A stretch of DNA of 36,285 nt from Meiothermus luteus. GTDB lineage: Bacteria > Deinococcota > Deinococci > Deinococcales > Thermaceae. The position numbers and the translations under genes were made by a program. Below, in pieces: positions 8,301 to 17,851 of this stretch (within the stretch, counting starts at the first letter, position 1; each line of letters begins with the position of its first letter). The DNA is taken from positions 1-36,285 of the forward strand of contig NZ_QWKZ01000018.1 in NCBI RefSeq assembly GCF_003574085.1, given 5' to 3'. The notes beneath the pieces were generated by a model. That model worked only from the letters and a program-made list of their open reading frames with translations, did no database searches and was not told the origin of the DNA.

Positions 8301-8537
8301 CCCGGTAACGGCCCCGGGTCCCCTCCACCAGCCCCAGGCTGCGCAGCTCGCCCAGGTATGGGTGACCGTTACCCGGGTGGTGCCGCACATGGCGGCCAGT
8401 TCTTCTTGCTTGAGCTCCATGGGCAAGTCGCGCCAGGGCGAAAAGTCGGGCAGGCCGAAGCGCCGGGCCAGCCAGGCAAATGCCTGGCCAATGCTGACCA
8501 TGACCAGGATGTAGACCTCGCGGGGAAGCCGACGCAC
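8254..8537 (-). pseudogene. Frameshifted C-terminal remnant of a Crp/Fnr-family regulator
   Basis: On the minus strand from 8537 the frame reads REVYILVMVSIGQAFAWLARR, then MELKQEELAAMCGTTRVTVT, the helix-turn-helix entry of Crp-family regulators. At about 8358 the reading continues one frame over as YLGELRSLGLVEGTRGRYRV, the recognition helix and wing. A single missing base in the codon after TVT explains the switch. The cAMP-binding-type N-terminal domain is missing. This is therefore a broken fragment. It shares its 3' end with the secreted-protein remnant, which points to a deletion joining two decayed genes. Confidence 0.65.
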
Positions 8538-8587
8538 CTGCCCAGTCTAATCGCTCTTGGCTTAGCACCCCTCGAGGTGGCTTGGGA

Positions 8588-8617
8588 TTGAAACCGGAGG
8601 GATGCCTTCGGTATCCT
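8588..8617 (+). promoter_or_regulatory. Promoter of efp
   Basis: TTGAAA (8588-8593), an 18-base spacer and TATCCT (8612-8617) lie 46 bases before the efp ATG. A small hairpin (CCCCA/TGGGG, about 8634-8648) sits just before the AGGAGG ribosome site. Confidence 0.55.
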
Positions 8618-8663
8618 AGACCTCTGGTTTTCCCCATTCTTTGGGGATGGTCAAGGAGGCTGA

Positions 8664-9218
8664 ATGATCAGCGTAACCGACCTGCGCAACGGTACCAAGG
8701 TGAAAATGGACGGTGCCCTCTGGCAGTGCATTGAGTACCAGCACCAGAAGATAGGCCGGGGTGGAGCTAAGGTGGTGGCCAAGTTCCGCAACCTCGAGAC
8801 GGGCGCCATTGTGGAGCGTTCCTTTAACTCGGGTGAGAAGCTCGAGGACATCTATATTGAGACCAAAGACCTGCAGTACCTTTACCCCGAAGGGGAGGAG
8901 CTGGTCTTTATGGACATGGAGACCTACGAGCAGTTCCATGTGCCCAAGAGCATCTCCGACTCTACCCGCTTCCTCAAAGAGGGCATGGTGGTCCAGGGGG
9001 CCATGTACAACGGACGGCCACTAGAGATAGTGCTGCCGGCTTCGGTGGAGCTTAAGGTGGTGGATACCCCGCCAGGGGTACGGGGCGACACCGTTTCGGG
9101 GGGCAGCAAGCCGGCCACCCTCGAGACCGGAGCCGTGGTGCAGGTGCCCCTTTTTGTGGAGCCCGGCGAGGTGATCCGGGTGGATACCCGCACGGGGGAG
9201 TACCTAGGCCGGGCTTGA
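8664..9218 (+). CDS. efp: Elongation factor P
   Basis: This 184-residue protein relieves ribosome stalling at polyproline stretches. It has the KOW-like N-terminal domain, a central OB domain and a C-terminal OB domain (GDTVSGGSKPATLETG is the family signature). The loop that reaches the peptidyl-transferase centre reads KIGRGGAKV, with Arg32 at the tip where E. coli has the modified Lys34. No Lys-modification enzyme (EpmA/EpmB) is visible nearby. The ATG at 8664 has a consensus AGGAGG upstream. The gene heads an efp-accB-accC cluster. Confidence 0.96.
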   Translation: MISVTDLRNGTKVKMDGALWQCIEYQHQKIGRGGAKVVAKFRNLETGAIVERSFNSGEKLEDIYIETKDLQYLYPEGEELVFMDMETYEQFHVPKSISDSTRFLKEGMVVQGAMYNGRPLEIVLPASVELKVVDTPPGVRGDTVSGGSKPATLETGAVVQVPLFVEPGEVIRVDTRTGEYLGRA

Positions 9219-9386
9219 CCGGATTTGCCCGACCTGAGGAGGCCGACCTTCCGGCGGCCGCCTTTGGGTGGTGGGTGGGGTTCGCTTGCTCCCCGACGGG
9301 CTTCGGGCTTTAGCTTCCGGCTTTGGCCTTATACTTCTATAGGCTGGCTTCTGCAAAGCGAACCTTAGCCCTTTTTGGAGGCAGTC

Positions 9387-9872
9387 ATGAATGCAAAGGA
9401 GCTCAAGTCCATCCTCCAGGCCCTGCAAGACCACGAGGTTTCGGAGCTTACCCTGGAGACCCCCGACTACAAGCTCACCATCAAGCGCGGGCCGGAGGTG
9501 CAGTACGTGGCCCCGCCGGCCCCGGTGCCCCAGAATCAGCCGGTGCCCCAGGCGGCCCCGGTTGTCCCTCAGGCTCCAGCTGTTGAAGCGCCCCCCCCCA
9601 AGGCCGAGCCCCCCAAGGAGGAAACTGGAAAGTACGTGGAGGTCAAAGCCCCCATTGTGGGCACCTTTTACCGGGCTCCTTCTCCCGACGCCGAGCCCTA
9701 TGTGAAGGAGGGGGATACCGTGAAGAAGGGGCAGGTGCTCTGCATCATTGAGGCCATGAAGCTCATGAACGAGATTGAGAGCGAGGTGAGCGGCGTGGTG
9801 CGGAAAATTCTGGTGCAGAACGCCGAACCGGTGGAATACGGGCAGGTCCTCTTCTTGATTGAGCCTGCCTAA
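9387..9872 (+). CDS. accB: Biotin carboxyl carrier protein of acetyl-CoA carboxylase
   Basis: This 161-residue carrier holds the biotin that shuttles carboxyl groups from AccC to the carboxyltransferase. It has an N-terminal helix region (1-35), a flexible Pro/Ala/Val linker (40-80) and a C-terminal biotinyl domain (82-161) with the biotinylation site EAMKLM, Lys125. The ATG at 9387 is chosen over an in-frame TTG at 9375 because GGAGG lies five bases before it. accC begins 13 bases downstream. The spacer after efp (9219-9386) has TATACT (9330-9335), a possible -10 without a clear -35, so a separate promoter is possible. Confidence 0.95.
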   Translation: MNAKELKSILQALQDHEVSELTLETPDYKLTIKRGPEVQYVAPPAPVPQNQPVPQAAPVVPQAPAVEAPPPKAEPPKEETGKYVEVKAPIVGTFYRAPSPDAEPYVKEGDTVKKGQVLCIIEAMKLMNEIESEVSGVVRKILVQNAEPVEYGQVLFLIEPA

Positions 9873-9884
9873 CGCGGAGCGGCT

Positions 9885-11228
<1,344 letters not shown>

Positions 11229-11264
11229 TTTTGGGCGGGGGGATTCGTATAGACTGGTGGCAGC

Positions 11265-11891
11265 ATGTTTTTCTTTGAGCTTCTTGGCAGAGACTCCCTG
11301 GCCTACTTGGTGGCCTTTGCTGGGGGCGCTTTCGGTTTGGTAATTCACAACCTATTTCAGGCCTATCTAGCCGACCGTTATAGGGACACCGAGCCCCGCC
11401 GGTACGGTTTTTTGACCCTCGAACCCAGGGTACACCTGGACGCTTTGGGGCTTCTGTTCCTGGCCCTTTTGGGCTTCGGCTTTCCCCGGCTGGTGCCTTG
11501 GCGGCTTTTCGGGTCAAAAGGGGCCCAGGTGGCCCTGATGGGGCCTTTGGGTTTTTTTGTGGCCGCCTTTTTGTACATCCTTCTAGGGCGGCTCCTGGAG
11601 CCCCTAGGACCGGCCACCTCGAGCCTTGCCCTGGGCCTGCAGGTGGCGGGCTCGCTCATGATAGGCCACGCGGCGGTCTTCCTGTTCCCGGTGCCGCCTT
11701 TGGATGGGGCCCGGGTGGTCTATGCGGTGGGCAGCGCGGAGGCCCGGCGCTTTATGGACCAGCTTCAAAGCTACGGGTTCTTGGGGTTCTTTGTGATTTT
11801 TCTGGTGCTCAACCTCACCGGGGTCCTCCCGGCCATTCGGGCGGGGCTAAGTGGCCTTTTGAACGGCCTGTTCTCGGCCATGGGGCTATAG
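11265..11891 (+). CDS. Site-2-protease-like membrane protein with a lost catalytic motif
   Basis: This 208-residue, multi-helix protein is a paralogue of the next gene. The shared pattern is a first helix, the LTLEPRVHLDALG segment (VTLNPLRHLDPIG in the neighbour), and the membrane motif FPVPPLDGARVV (LPIPPLDGSKIL in the neighbour). The metal-binding HExxH of the family is HNLFQ here, so the catalytic Glu and second His are absent while the distal Asp is kept. It is thus probably a non-proteolytic M50-like protein, perhaps a partner or regulator of the intact copy. Its TAG is directly followed by the ATG of the next gene. It starts 36 bases after accC. Confidence 0.75.
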   Translation: MFFFELLGRDSLAYLVAFAGGAFGLVIHNLFQAYLADRYRDTEPRRYGFLTLEPRVHLDALGLLFLALLGFGFPRLVPWRLFGSKGAQVALMGPLGFFVAAFLYILLGRLLEPLGPATSSLALGLQVAGSLMIGHAAVFLFPVPPLDGARVVYAVGSAEARRFMDQLQSYGFLGFFVIFLVLNLTGVLPAIRAGLSGLLNGLFSAMGL

Positions 11892-12545
11892 ATGGGGTTG
11901 ATATCCCTGCTGCAAAGCGACCCGCTGGCCTTTTTGTTGGTGGTGCTGGCGCTGGCTTTTTCGCTGGCCCTGCACGAGTGGGGCCACGCGGCGGCGGCGC
12001 TTTGGATGGGCGACCCCACCGCCAAGGAGCAGGGTCGGGTAACCCTAAACCCCCTTCGCCACCTCGACCCCATTGGCTCCCTCCTGGTTTTGCTGGTTGG
12101 GGTGGGCTGGGCCAAACCGGTGCCCGTCTATCCCCCCAACTTCCGCCACTACCGGTTGGGGCTTTTTGTCGTTTCGGTGGCGGGGATTGTCGTAAACCTT
12201 CTGATCGCCACCGCACTGGCCCTTTCCCTCCGGTACTTGCTCGAGGCTGGCCTGCTGCAAAGCCCGGGGGCCTTCCTTCGGGGCTTGGTGCAGGCGCTCG
12301 CGGTGGCGGCCAGCGTTAACCTTGTCTTGGCGGTCTTCAACCTGTTGCCCATCCCCCCTCTGGACGGCTCTAAAATCCTGCAGAGCTTTCTCCCTCTGCG
12401 CTGGCACCCTTTTGTATGGCGGCTCGAGCGCAACCCCACCTATGCGGTGGTGGCCCTGCTCCTGCTCCTCACGGTTTTCCGCCAGCCCCTAGGGGAGCTG
12501 CTCTCATGGGCCCGCGAGGGGTTTTTTGGGCTGTTTGGGCTATAG
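11892..12545 (+). CDS. Site-2 protease family (M50) intramembrane metalloprotease
   Basis: This 217-residue membrane protein has the minimal site-2 protease fold without a PDZ domain. Zinc ligands are in LHEWGH (HExxH, about residues 26-30) and the third ligand is Asp in NLLPIPPLDGSK (about 150-160). About five or six hydrophobic helices surround these motifs. This compact family cleaves membrane proteins within the bilayer; the substrate cannot be told from sequence. The start abuts the stop of the degenerate paralogue, implying translational coupling. The 3' end overlaps rsfS by 6 bases tail to tail. Confidence 0.9.
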   Translation: MGLISLLQSDPLAFLLVVLALAFSLALHEWGHAAAALWMGDPTAKEQGRVTLNPLRHLDPIGSLLVLLVGVGWAKPVPVYPPNFRHYRLGLFVVSVAGIVVNLLIATALALSLRYLLEAGLLQSPGAFLRGLVQALAVAASVNLVLAVFNLLPIPPLDGSKILQSFLPLRWHPFVWRLERNPTYAVVALLLLLTVFRQPLGELLSWAREGFFGLFGL

Positions 12546-12887
12546 CCTCTTGGCATCGGCCCAGAAGCCCTCGAGGTCGTAGTACTCCCGTGCTTCTGGG
12601 CTCATCAGGTGGACCAGCACTGGGCCGTAGTCCAGAAGGACCCAGCGAGGGCTGGGCCCCTCCACATGGTCGGCTCGGAGGCCCTGGCTTTGCAGCCTCT
12701 CCCGCACGGCCCGCTCCAAGGCTTGCAGATGGGGCTGGGAGGTCCCGGTGGCGATTACAAAGTAGTCCAAGGTGTCGGAAACCTCCCTCAGGTCAAGGGC
12801 CACCACGTCCAGGGCCTTTTTGTCCTCTAGGGCTTCTTTGATCTCGGCAATCAGAGTTAGGGCATCCAGGGTTTTGACCATTCCCAC
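12540..12887 (-). CDS. rsfS: Ribosomal silencing factor RsfS
   Basis: This 115-residue protein of the RsfS/YbeB family binds L14 and blocks subunit joining during starvation. The conserved core is recognisable in LDYFVIATGTSQPHLQAL, the EG-PRWVLLDYG segment and VLVHLMSPEAREYYDLE. The GTG at 12887 directly follows the obgE stop and has GAGGT seven bases before it. An ATG two codons inside (12881) is an alternative. Its pairing with obgE couples two factors acting on the 50S subunit. In many genomes rsfS instead follows yqeK, which here is 2 kb away on the other strand. Confidence 0.93.
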   Translation of the reverse strand: MGMVKTLDALTLIAEIKEALEDKKALDVVALDLREVSDTLDYFVIATGTSQPHLQALERAVRERLQSQGLRADHVEGPSPRWVLLDYGPVLVHLMSPEAREYYDLEGFWADAKRL

Positions 12888-14138
12888 CTATTCTACCTCA
12901 GGAATGTACTCAAACTCGTGGGCCCCAAGGCGCACCATGTCGCCGGCCCGCACCCCGTGGGCTTTCAGGACTTGCTCTACCCGGTAGCGTCTGAAGAGCT
13001 CCTGGAGGTAGCCTGCGGCCTCCATCAAATCCCCTCTAATCCGGTTGAGATGTCGCTCAAGCTGGGGGGCTTCCAGCGCAAACACCCCCTCGGCCACCCG
13101 GGTCACCCTAATCTCCTCGCTGGGGGCAGGCTTTGGCCGGGGCTGCTCGAGCCGCGGCCTCGGGGCGGCCTTGACCATAGCGAAAAGGGCTTCTACCAGC
13201 TCCGGAAGCCCTACTTGGCTTGCGGCGGAGATGGCCAGCACCGGCAGGCCGCTTCGGGCTAACTGGGCGAGGTGCTCCTCCACCTCTTTGGGGCCCAAGA
13301 GGTCTATTTTGTTCAGGGCGATGAGGGCCGGCCGGGTGAGCAGCTCGGGGTTGTAGGCCCGCAGCTCCTCCTGAAGGGTGCGCAGGGCTTCTGCCGGTCC
13401 TTCGGTTCCGTCCAGCACGTAAAGGAGGACCCGGGTGCGGGCGATGTGCCGCAGGAACTCTAGCCCCAGCCCCCTTCCCTGGGCGGCCCCTTCAATGATG
13501 CCGGGGATGTCGGCGATGGTTAGCCGTTCCAGCTCCCGCTCGATCACCCCCAGGTTGGGGGAGAGGGTGGTGAAGGGGTAGCTGGCGATCTTGGGGTGGG
13601 CGTGGGTAAGGGCAGCGAGCAGGCTGCTTTTCCCTGCGTTGGGGTAGCCCACCAGGCCCACGTCGGCTAGGAGCATCAGCTCTAGGCGCAGCCTGCGCTT
13701 TTCTCCCGGTTCTCCCGCCTCGGCGAACCGAGGGGCCTGGCGGGTGGGGGTCACAAACCGAGGGTTTCCAAAGCCGCCCCGCCCCCCTCGAGCCGCCACA
13801 AAGGTCTGCCCCTCCTCAACCAGGTCGGCCAGCAGCTCTCCAGTTTCCGCGTCGTAAACCCGGGTGCCCCGAGGTACCTCTACCACCAGGTCCTTGCCCG
13901 AGCGGCCGGATAGGCCCTTGCCCATGCCGTGCTGCCCGTTCTCGGCCTTGTATATCCGCTTGGACAGGGTGGAAAGGGAGTCCACCTCGCCCCGGGCCCG
14001 CAGGATGACCGAGCCTCCATCGCCCCCATCGCCTCCGTCGGGACCGCCTTTGGCGATGTACTTCTCCCGCCAAAAGCTGATGCAGCCGTCGCCCCCGCGC
14101 CCGGCCTCTACCTGGATTTCCAGGACATCCCTGAACAT
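12888..14138 (-). CDS. obgE: Obg family GTPase
   Basis: This 416-residue GTPase acts in 50S assembly and stress control. The glycine-rich Obg fold occupies residues 1-155 ([16 protein letters not shown]). The G domain follows with G1 [10 protein letters not shown]3 DIPGIIEG and G4 NKID. A C-terminal OCT domain follows a Pro-rich linker (about 335-416). The ATG at 14138 gives the canonical [16 protein letters not shown]; an in-frame TTG three codons earlier (14147) is less likely. No Shine-Dalgarno sequence is visible: the start directly follows the T-tract of a terminator hairpin, so expression probably depends on readthrough from rplU-rpmA. Confidence 0.95.
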   Translation of the reverse strand: MFRDVLEIQVEAGRGGDGCISFWREKYIAKGGPDGGDGGDGGSVILRARGEVDSLSTLSKRIYKAENGQHGMGKGLSGRSGKDLVVEVPRGTRVYDAETGELLADLVEEGQTFVAARGGRGGFGNPRFVTPTRQAPRFAEAGEPGEKRRLRLELMLLADVGLVGYPNAGKSSLLAALTHAHPKIASYPFTTLSPNLGVIERELERLTIADIPGIIEGAAQGRGLGLEFLRHIARTRVLLYVLDGTEGPAEALRTLQEELRAYNPELLTRPALIALNKIDLLGPKEVEEHLAQLARSGLPVLAISAASQVGLPELVEALFAMVKAAPRPRLEQPRPKPAPSEEIRVTRVAEGVFALEAPQLERHLNRIRGDLMEAAGYLQELFRRYRVEQVLKAHGVRAGDMVRLGAHEFEYIPEVE

Positions 14139-14176
14139 AGAAAACAAAGGCTGAAAGCCGCTTCCGGCCTTCAGCC
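14139..14176 (-). terminator. Intrinsic terminator or attenuator between rpmA and obgE
   Basis: On the minus strand a hairpin of 7+4 bp (arms 14170-14176/14149-14155 and 14165-14168/14157-14160, one mismatch, 4-base loop) is followed by TTTGTTTT (14141-14148). It begins 13 bases after the rpmA stop, and its T-tract ends two bases before the obgE ATG. No separate obgE promoter fits in between. Confidence 0.85.
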
Positions 14177-14189
14177 CGGTTGGCGCCCC

Positions 14190-14462
14190 TTAGCTTAGCT
14201 GGGCGGATTCCAGGGGCCTGACCCGCACAAAGCGCCCCATCCGCCCCTTGTCGGCGAACTCCACCACCCCGTCCACCAGGGCGAAGAGGGTGTAGTCGCG
14301 CCCCATGCCCACCCCGGGACCGGGGCGGAACTTGGTACCGCGTTGCCTTACCAGGACGTTCCCGGCGCGGACCACCTGCCCTTCAAAGCGCTTAACCCCC
14401 AGCCGCTTAGACTGGCTGTCGCGCCCGTTTTTGGTTGAGCCTAGACCCTTTTTGTGTGCCAT
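14190..14462 (-). CDS. rpmA: 50S ribosomal protein L27
   Basis: This 90-residue protein begins [20 protein letters not shown], the short mature L27 start that reaches the peptidyl-transferase centre, without the cleaved extension seen in Firmicutes. It lies 10 bases after rplU, in one transcript with it, and ahead of a terminator and obgE, the classical rplU-rpmA-obg order. Confidence 0.97.
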   Translation of the reverse strand: MAHKKGLGSTKNGRDSQSKRLGVKRFEGQVVRAGNVLVRQRGTKFRPGPGVGMGRDYTLFALVDGVVEFADKGRMGRFVRVRPLESAQLS

Positions 14463-14472
14463 GCCTGCCTCC

Positions 14473-14778
14473 TTAGGCGCGAATCTCCTTCACCACAATC
14501 TCCGTATAGGGTTGCCGGTGGCCGCGCTTGCGGCGGTACTGGACCTTGGCTTTGAACTTGGCCACCACCACCTTCTTGCCCTTGCCGTGGCCCACCACCT
14601 CGGCCACCACCTTGGCCCCCGGGACAGTGGGGGTTCCAATCACGGTTTTCTCGCCGCCCAGCATGAGGGCCTCAAACTCCACGGTTTCGCCGGGGTTGGC
14701 CTCGAGCTTCTCCACCCGCAACCGGCTGCCGGCCTCGGCCCGGTACTGTTTTCCACCGGTTTTGATGATTGCGTACAT
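14473..14778 (-). CDS. rplU: 50S ribosomal protein L21
   Basis: This 101-residue protein starts [20 protein letters not shown] and ends with the conserved [18 protein letters not shown]. The ATG at 14778 is chosen because the family starts there and GGAG lies nine bases upstream. Open sequence further upstream (to 14880) is the leader. Transcription is from a promoter 55-80 bases ahead. Confidence 0.97.
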   Translation of the reverse strand: MYAIIKTGGKQYRAEAGSRLRVEKLEANPGETVEFEALMLGGEKTVIGTPTVPGAKVVAEVVGHGKGKKVVVAKFKAKVQYRRKRGHRQPYTEIVVKEIRA

Positions 14779-14832
14779 GCTACACTCTCCAAAAAAACCA
14801 AAAAGCTCGGGTGTGAACCCAGCCATCTGAAA

Positions 14833-14861
14833 ACTATAGCCTTTTCCAGCGCTTGGCGCAA
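14833..14861 (-). promoter_or_regulatory. Promoter of rplU-rpmA(-obgE-rsfS)
   Basis: On the minus strand TTGCGC (14856-14861), a 17-base spacer and TATAGT (14833-14838) form a clear -35/-10 pair, leaving a leader of about 50 nt. It is divergent from yqeK, whose start lies 76 bases to the right. Confidence 0.75.
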
Positions 14862-14936
14862 GGGTGTTGGAAATTTCCAAGGGATGCTGGTAGGCTGCTA
14901 GCCGGTAGGCGTGTTCCTTCTTTTCGGAGGCAGGAA

Positions 14937-15506
14937 TTGACCAACCCGGTTGCAGCTATGGACTTTTTGGAAAGGGTGCGCCAGCGGGTGAAGCCCGAGC
15001 GGTTTGCCCACATCCTGCGGGTGGCTGAGTTGGCCGCCGCGATCGCTCGAGCCAACGGCCTGGACCCGGACAAGGCTTATTTGGCGGGAATCCTGCACGA
15101 CGCCGCGCGCGACCTGAGCCCTGAAGAACTCGTCCTGCTGGCGCCGCCGGAGAACGAGGTGGAGCGCCGGCACCCCTTGGCCCTGCACGGCCGCGCCGCT
15201 CGGCGGATGGCCCAGGAGTGGGGCGTTCAGGATGAGGAGGTACTGGAAGCGATTGAAGGCCACGTGTACGGCGTGGACCCCGCTCAGGGAATTGGCATGG
15301 CCCTCTATGTGGCCGATGTTTCTGAGCCAGGCCGGGGGGTCAACCACGAGATTCGGCAGCGGGCCTTAGAGGGTAGGCTGCTGGAAGCCTATCAGGAGGC
15401 TGTGGCCTGCAAGGTGAATTACCTGCAGAGCAGGGGCATAGAACCACACCCGCGCACCCAGGCGGCCTACGCAGCCTTGCAGGGCCCGCCCTTCCCTAAA
15501 GCGTAG
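14937..15506 (+). CDS. yqeK: YqeK-type HD hydrolase (diadenosine tetraphosphatase)
   Basis: This protein of about 189 residues has the HD-domain pattern of the YqeK family, which cleaves diadenosine tetraphosphate symmetrically: His25, the HD pair at 54-55 (GILHDAARD), later histidines in HPLALHG and EGHVYG, and the family-typical ADVSEPGR. The TTG at 14937 is preferred because GGAGG lies seven bases before it. An ATG at 14958 has no ribosome site. The LCP gene starts 5 bases after its stop. nadD and rsfS, its usual neighbours, are not adjacent. Confidence 0.85.
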   Translation: MTNPVAAMDFLERVRQRVKPERFAHILRVAELAAAIARANGLDPDKAYLAGILHDAARDLSPEELVLLAPPENEVERRHPLALHGRAARRMAQEWGVQDEEVLEAIEGHVYGVDPAQGIGMALYVADVSEPGRGVNHEIRQRALEGRLLEAYQEAVACKVNYLQSRGIEPHPRTQAAYAALQGPPFPKA

Positions 15507-15511
15507 CCGCT

Positions 15512-16738
15512 ATGGCCTGGGTGCGCCCAAAAGGTTCAACCCCTCGTCTTTCCCTTTTGCTCCTTGGTCTGGCCTTGCTCCTGCTGGCCGCCGCCCTGGC
15601 CTATGGGCCCCGCCTCCAAGAAGCCCAGGGGGCTCCTTTGGTCCTTTCCCAGGACCTCCCCAAGGAGCTGAGCTTGGTGGTGGCTGCGCGCGACACCGAG
15701 TACTGTGGCTACCACACCCCTTGCGGGCCTGGCCGTCGGACCGACACCATCTTCTACCTTCGCCTTCAGGGAGCTGAGGCGACCTTGGTGGCTATTCCAC
15801 GTGACCTGTACTACCAGGGGGAGACCCCCAGCGGGCCTTTTGCTGGAAGAATTAACGCGGTCTACGAGCGAGCTGGCCCAGAGGGACTGCGCTGGGCGGT
15901 GCAGGAGCTTTTAGGTGTGCCGGTGCCGCACTACCTAATTCTCACCTTTGATGTGGTGATGCGGCTGGTGGACGCGGTGGATGGGGTAGAGGTGGAGCTG
16001 CCCTACCCCATGCGCTACACCGACCGGGCCGCGGGGCTGTACATAGATTTTCCCGCTGGCCGGCTGCACCTAAACGGCAAGGACGCAGTTAAGTACATGC
16101 GTTTTCGCCGCTGGGAAGGGGCCGACCTGGGCCGAATAGACCGGATTAAGGAGGTCTTGCAGCAGGTGGCCCAGAAGGCCCAAAGCCCCCGTTACTGGCC
16201 CCGCCTGCCAGGGGTGGCGGCTTCCCTTTGGGCCTCCTTGGAGACGAACCTCTCGTTGGCCCAGGCGCTGGAGCTCCTTCCGGGGTTGCGCGGGGTGGTG
16301 CTGCGCAGCGCTACCTTGCCCACCCTCGAGGAGGGCCCCTACCTTGTCCCTGACCCCGTGGCCATGCCCGCTTTCACCTCGGCCCTGCTGGGCTACCGTG
16401 CCGACGCTGAGGCCATGGCGCGGCTGGTGCAAGCTGAGGCCCTGGGGCTTAGGGTTCTTTTGCTGGACCAAAGCGGTGCGGGCCTAGGGGCGCGTTTCCG
16501 GCAGGGCTTCCTCGAGCTAGGCCTTTCCCCTCCGGAGATGCGCCTGGCGGGGCCTGGGGGGCAGAGCCGGGTCCTGGTGCAAAGTGGGGTTTCCGTCGTG
16601 GGGCGTGAATCTCCAGCCCTTCTGCTGGCTAGAGACCTGGCCGACCTGCTGCACCTGCCCTTGCAGACCCGCTTGCGTCTGGAGCCTGGTGGCTACAGCG
16701 TGGTGGTGGTTCTTGGAACCGATTACGCCTCCCGGTAG
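15512..16738 (+). CDS. LytR-CpsA-Psr (LCP) family envelope protein
   Basis: This 408-residue protein has one membrane helix (about 12-33) and an extracytoplasmic LCP domain (about 50-250). Recognisable motifs are RRTDTIFYLRL, VAIPRDLYY, RINAVYERAG and the Arg-rich KYMRFRR...GADLGRIDRIKEV, which binds pyrophosphate of the lipid carrier. The C-terminal part (about 310-405) looks like a LytR_C-type domain (LLDQSGAGLGARF). LCP enzymes transfer polymers from lipid carriers to the cell wall; the polymer here is unknown. It follows yqeK by 5 bases and overlaps rodA by 16 bases tail to tail, near other wall-growth genes. Confidence 0.9.
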   Translation: MAWVRPKGSTPRLSLLLLGLALLLLAAALAYGPRLQEAQGAPLVLSQDLPKELSLVVAARDTEYCGYHTPCGPGRRTDTIFYLRLQGAEATLVAIPRDLYYQGETPSGPFAGRINAVYERAGPEGLRWAVQELLGVPVPHYLILTFDVVMRLVDAVDGVEVELPYPMRYTDRAAGLYIDFPAGRLHLNGKDAVKYMRFRRWEGADLGRIDRIKEVLQQVAQKAQSPRYWPRLPGVAASLWASLETNLSLAQALELLPGLRGVVLRSATLPTLEEGPYLVPDPVAMPAFTSALLGYRADAEAMARLVQAEALGLRVLLLDQSGAGLGARFRQGFLELGLSPPEMRLAGPGGQSRVLVQSGVSVVGRESPALLLARDLADLLHLPLQTRLRLEPGGYSVVVVLGTDYASR

Positions 16739-17805
16739 CGGTCTCGGTGGATCAGGAGGGCCAGCCCGAGCCCCAGGTAGACCATCAGCAGGCTGCTGCC
16801 GCCTTTGGACACCAGGGGGAGGGTGAGCCCGGTGACCGGGGCCAGGCCCAAGGTTACCGCGACGTTGACCGCCACCTGGAAGGCCAGCATGGAGAGTATA
16901 CCTGCGATGACCAGCCGGTCTTCCATGCGCACGCACTCGGTGGCCATCCGGCCCAGCCGGAAGAAGAGCAGCCCGTAAAGGAAGAGCAGCCCTGTGGCCC
17001 CCACGAAGCCCCACTCCTCGGCCAGCACGGAGAAGATGAAGTCGGTTTGCCGCTCTGGGACGAAGCCCAGTTGGGTCTGGGTACCAGCCCCGAAGCCTTT
17101 TCCGGTAAGCCCGCCTGAGCCGATGGCGATGGTGGACTGAATTTGCTGGAAGCCTTTGCCCCGCGGATCTTTGGAGAGGTCAAAGAGAATTTCCACCCGT
17201 TCTCGCTGATAGGGGCTTAAGTTGGGCCAGACCACCGTGGGCATCAGGGCTGCAGCAACGGCCAGCCCTACCGCGATGTGCCGCATGGGCATGCCCCGTA
17301 CGAAGAGCATCCCCAGCACCCCCGAAAGGAGGACCAGGGTTCCGCCCAGGTCCGGCTGGATGAAGACCAGCCCCAGCACCGGGGCCGCAATGATGGTCGG
17401 CAGCAGGTAGTCGGTCAGCCGCTCCAGCGGGCGCAGCCCCAGCACCCGGGCCAGCACCAAAACCAGGCTGATTTTGGCCACCTCGCTGGGCTGGAAGCTG
17501 GCCGGCCCCAGGTCAAACCAGGCCTTGGCCCCGTTAATCTCACGGCCCACGAGCAGGACAAGGATAAGCAGCCCGATGGAAAGGCCGTAAAGCGGAAAGG
17601 CCCAGGAGAAAGCCTGCCGTCTTGGGAGAATTTGCACCAGGACTCCTAGGGCCACGGCAATGGGAAAAGCGACTACCTGTTGGGTCCACACCGCTTTGCT
17701 CGGGGCAGCGCTGTAGAGGGTGACCAACCCCACCAGGTTGATCAGCAAGACCAGGCTGATGAGGACCCAGTCGTAGGCGAGCACCGGAACCCTAGGCAGC
17801 GTCAC
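16723..17805 (-). CDS. rodA: RodA, peptidoglycan glycosyltransferase of the SEDS family
   Basis: This 360-residue, ten-helix protein polymerises lipid II during rod elongation. Motifs are GAKAWFDLGPASFQPSEVAK (about 92-111), IQPDLGG (149-155), and FVPERQTDFIFSV with Asp255, the position of the essential aspartate in the Thermus thermophilus RodA structure. The late motif reads LPLVSKGGSS. The GTG at 17805 lies 6 bases after a TAGACT box and has no Shine-Dalgarno sequence, suggesting a leaderless mRNA. The 3' end overlaps the LCP gene. No partner bPBP2 gene is in the window. Confidence 0.94.
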   Translation of the reverse strand: MTLPRVPVLAYDWVLISLVLLINLVGLVTLYSAAPSKAVWTQQVVAFPIAVALGVLVQILPRRQAFSWAFPLYGLSIGLLILVLLVGREINGAKAWFDLGPASFQPSEVAKISLVLVLARVLGLRPLERLTDYLLPTIIAAPVLGLVFIQPDLGGTLVLLSGVLGMLFVRGMPMRHIAVGLAVAAALMPTVVWPNLSPYQRERVEILFDLSKDPRGKGFQQIQSTIAIGSGGLTGKGFGAGTQTQLGFVPERQTDFIFSVLAEEWGFVGATGLLFLYGLLFFRLGRMATECVRMEDRLVIAGILSMLAFQVAVNVAVTLGLAPVTGLTLPLVSKGGSSLLMVYLGLGLALLIHRDRYREA

Positions 17806-17811
17806 GGCTTT

Positions 17812-17835
17812 AGTCTACATGGGGAGTGGTAGACT
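17812..17835. promoter_or_regulatory. Divergent -10 boxes between rodA and the small membrane protein
   Basis: On the minus strand TAGACT (17812-17817) ends 6 bases before the rodA GTG (leaderless). On the plus strand another TAGACT (17830-17835) precedes the GGGAGG ribosome site of the small gene at 17852. Neither has a clear -35. The two boxes point away from each other, only 12 bases apart. Confidence 0.45.
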
Positions 17836-17851
17836 TTTCCGGGAGGTTGTT

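Noticed and set aside
11498-12319. 273-codon frame overlapping both site-2 protease genes
   Set aside because: The product is Gly/Pro/Arg-rich and lacks any domain. The overlapped frames contain clear M50 motifs.
14163-14880. Longer L21 starting upstream at 14880
   Set aside because: The extension is not L21-like and crosses the promoter. MYAIIKTGG at 14778 with GGAG upstream is the family start.
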